A stretch of DNA of 7,137 bases. Source: Chitinophagaceae bacterium (lineage in GTDB: Bacteria > Bacteroidota > Bacteroidia > Chitinophagales > Chitinophagaceae). Of this stretch, positions 6,426-7,137 are shown piece after piece. Under the pieces are notes generated by a model, which did no database searches, had not been told where the DNA came from, and worked only from the letters and a program-made list of their open reading frames with translations. The stretch's first letter is position 1; each line of letters begins with the position of its first letter. The position numbers and the translations under genes are program-made. The DNA is taken from NCBI GenBank assembly GCA_947472635.1, contig CANJDY010000148.1, positions 1 through 7,137 on the forward strand, read 5' to 3'.

Positions 6426-7137
6426 TTAATAGCCTAAATTCTGGGCCATAGCTGGAAAAGACAAATCTATTTCAGCCTGGGGAATAGGTCTTAAATTATG
6501 AAAATCCTTCATGGTGTTACTTTTAGCAGCCCAAGGATTATATTTCAATACCCTTTCAACTAACTTACCCGTTCTTTTAAGATCAAACCAACGGTTGTAT
6601 TCACCGAGTAATTCCCTGGCTCTTTCATCTAAAATCAGGTCGATTGATATATTAGCTGCAGTAGCACGATAAGAAACGTCTAGCTGAGACTTAATATTAG
6701 AAGGCTCCAATGCACATTTAGGAATTGCACCGGCATTGGCATTGATTGTTCCCAAAGCGCGATCAAGCACTTTATTGTAATACACTTCTGCAGCACCTAA
6801 TTTACCCCCAGTAGCACCCTTAACAATCGCTTCAGCAGCAATTAAATAGGCTTCGGAAGAACGGAAGATAGCTTCATTAAAAGTGCCATAGGCATCTCCA
6901 TAAGCAAGACCAGGTTGCCAAAATTTCCACATATTCGGTTCACCAGAAGGGAAACCACTCACTCCTACACCACCAACAATATTGTAAGCTCCACCCCACT
7001 CATCACAATTGACAACAGAATAGTTTCTGGTACCGCCTTTATCAATTCCCAATTCAGCCAAGGTAGTAGCCGGCTTATTCCATGGACGGAAATAAACTAC
7101 CGTATCTCCTGCCTTTATATTTACAGAAAGGCTCGGG
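6426..7137 (-). CDS. Second SusD-family lipoprotein, C-terminal part, enters from the right edge
   Basis: The frame is open from the window edge to TAA 6428-6426, giving 237 residues of the C-terminal RagB/SusD domain; the N-terminus and lipoprotein signal lie outside. A TTG at 7061 is not the start: the frame continues upstream as coding sequence (for example VVYFRPWNKPATT) that aligns with the other SusD. Shared features with the SusD at 1001-2929 include MWKFWQPG, IFRSSEAYLIAAEAIVKGAT, AAEVYYNKVLDRAL, ISIDLILDERARELLGE, RWFDLKR, KYNPW and the ending LRPIPQAEIDL...AQNLGY. The two proteins are evident paralogs but differ in the loop between RAL and YRAT, which often varies with ligand. Its SusC partner is expected just upstream, beyond the window. 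It is closed by its own terminator, so it belongs to a separate transcription unit. No frameshift or stop is seen in the visible part. Confidence 0.93.
   Translation of the reverse strand, partial: PSLSVNIKAGDTVVYFRPWNKPATTLAELGIDKGGTRNYSVVNCDEWGGAYNIVGGVGVSGFPSGEPNMWKFWQPGLAYGDAYGTFNEAIFRSSEAYLIAAEAIVKGATGGKLGAAEVYYNKVLDRALGTINANAGAIPKCALEPSNIKSQLDVSYRATAANISIDLILDERARELLGEYNRWFDLKRTGKLVERVLKYNPWAAKSNTMKDFHNLRPIPQAEIDLSFPAMAQNLGY

Noticed and set aside
7059..7061. TTG as the start of the right-hand SusD
   Set aside because: The same frame stays open to the window edge and the upstream residues align with the other SusD, so this is an internal codon of a truncated gene.
6426..7137. Right-hand susD as a pseudogene fragment
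   Set aside because: The visible frame is intact, has the complete C-terminal motifs and its own terminator; it is cut only by the window boundary.
1..7137. CRISPR array, insertion sequence, tRNA or rRNA
   Set aside because: I saw no regularly spaced repeats, transposase motifs, terminal inverted repeats or cloverleaf-like segments on either strand.

Overview
The window looks like a chromosomal stretch from a Bacteroidota genome, most likely the Chitinophagaceae/Sphingobacteriia side of the phylum. The reasons are the low G+C content, a SusC/SusD pair, a Bacteroidota-type lipoprotein signal, A-rich translation starts without clear Shine-Dalgarno sequences, and a GH92 glycosidase next to the pair. 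The taxonomic placement is an inference from gene families. All four recognisable genes lie on the minus strand, so transcription runs from high to low coordinates.

In transcription order: (1) 7137-6426 is the C-terminal part of a SusD-family lipoprotein gene entering from outside the window. It ends at a strong intrinsic terminator (6371-6405). (2) 6370-6054 is a control region. It carries a perfect 20-bp palindrome with a central CG (6169-6188) that looks like a LacI/GalR-family operator, plus two weaker ACGT-centred elements nearer the gene. (3) 6053-2958 encodes a full-length SusC-family TonB-dependent outer-membrane transporter. (4) 2929-1001 encodes its partner SusD-family lipoprotein, 28 bp downstream and almost certainly cotranscribed. 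A second terminator (943-986) follows, built like the first. (5) After a 157-bp gap, 843-1 is the N-terminal 281 residues of a secreted GH92 (alpha-mannosidase family) enzyme that runs off the left edge.

Together this is part of a polysaccharide utilization locus. SusD captures a glycan at the cell surface, SusC imports it with TonB energy, and the GH92 enzyme trims alpha-mannosyl residues. Mannose-containing glycans (mannan or N-glycans) are therefore the leading substrate guess. Two homologous susD genes in a row, each closed by a similar terminator, suggest tandem SusC/SusD cassettes. The transporter has no N-terminal STN signalling domain and has a LacI-like palindrome upstream. This argues for repressor-type control rather than the ECF-sigma/anti-sigma route common for these loci.

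I do not see an undescribed system here. The points most worth checking are the putative operator, the two covarying terminators, and the atypical GH92 subgroup motifs.
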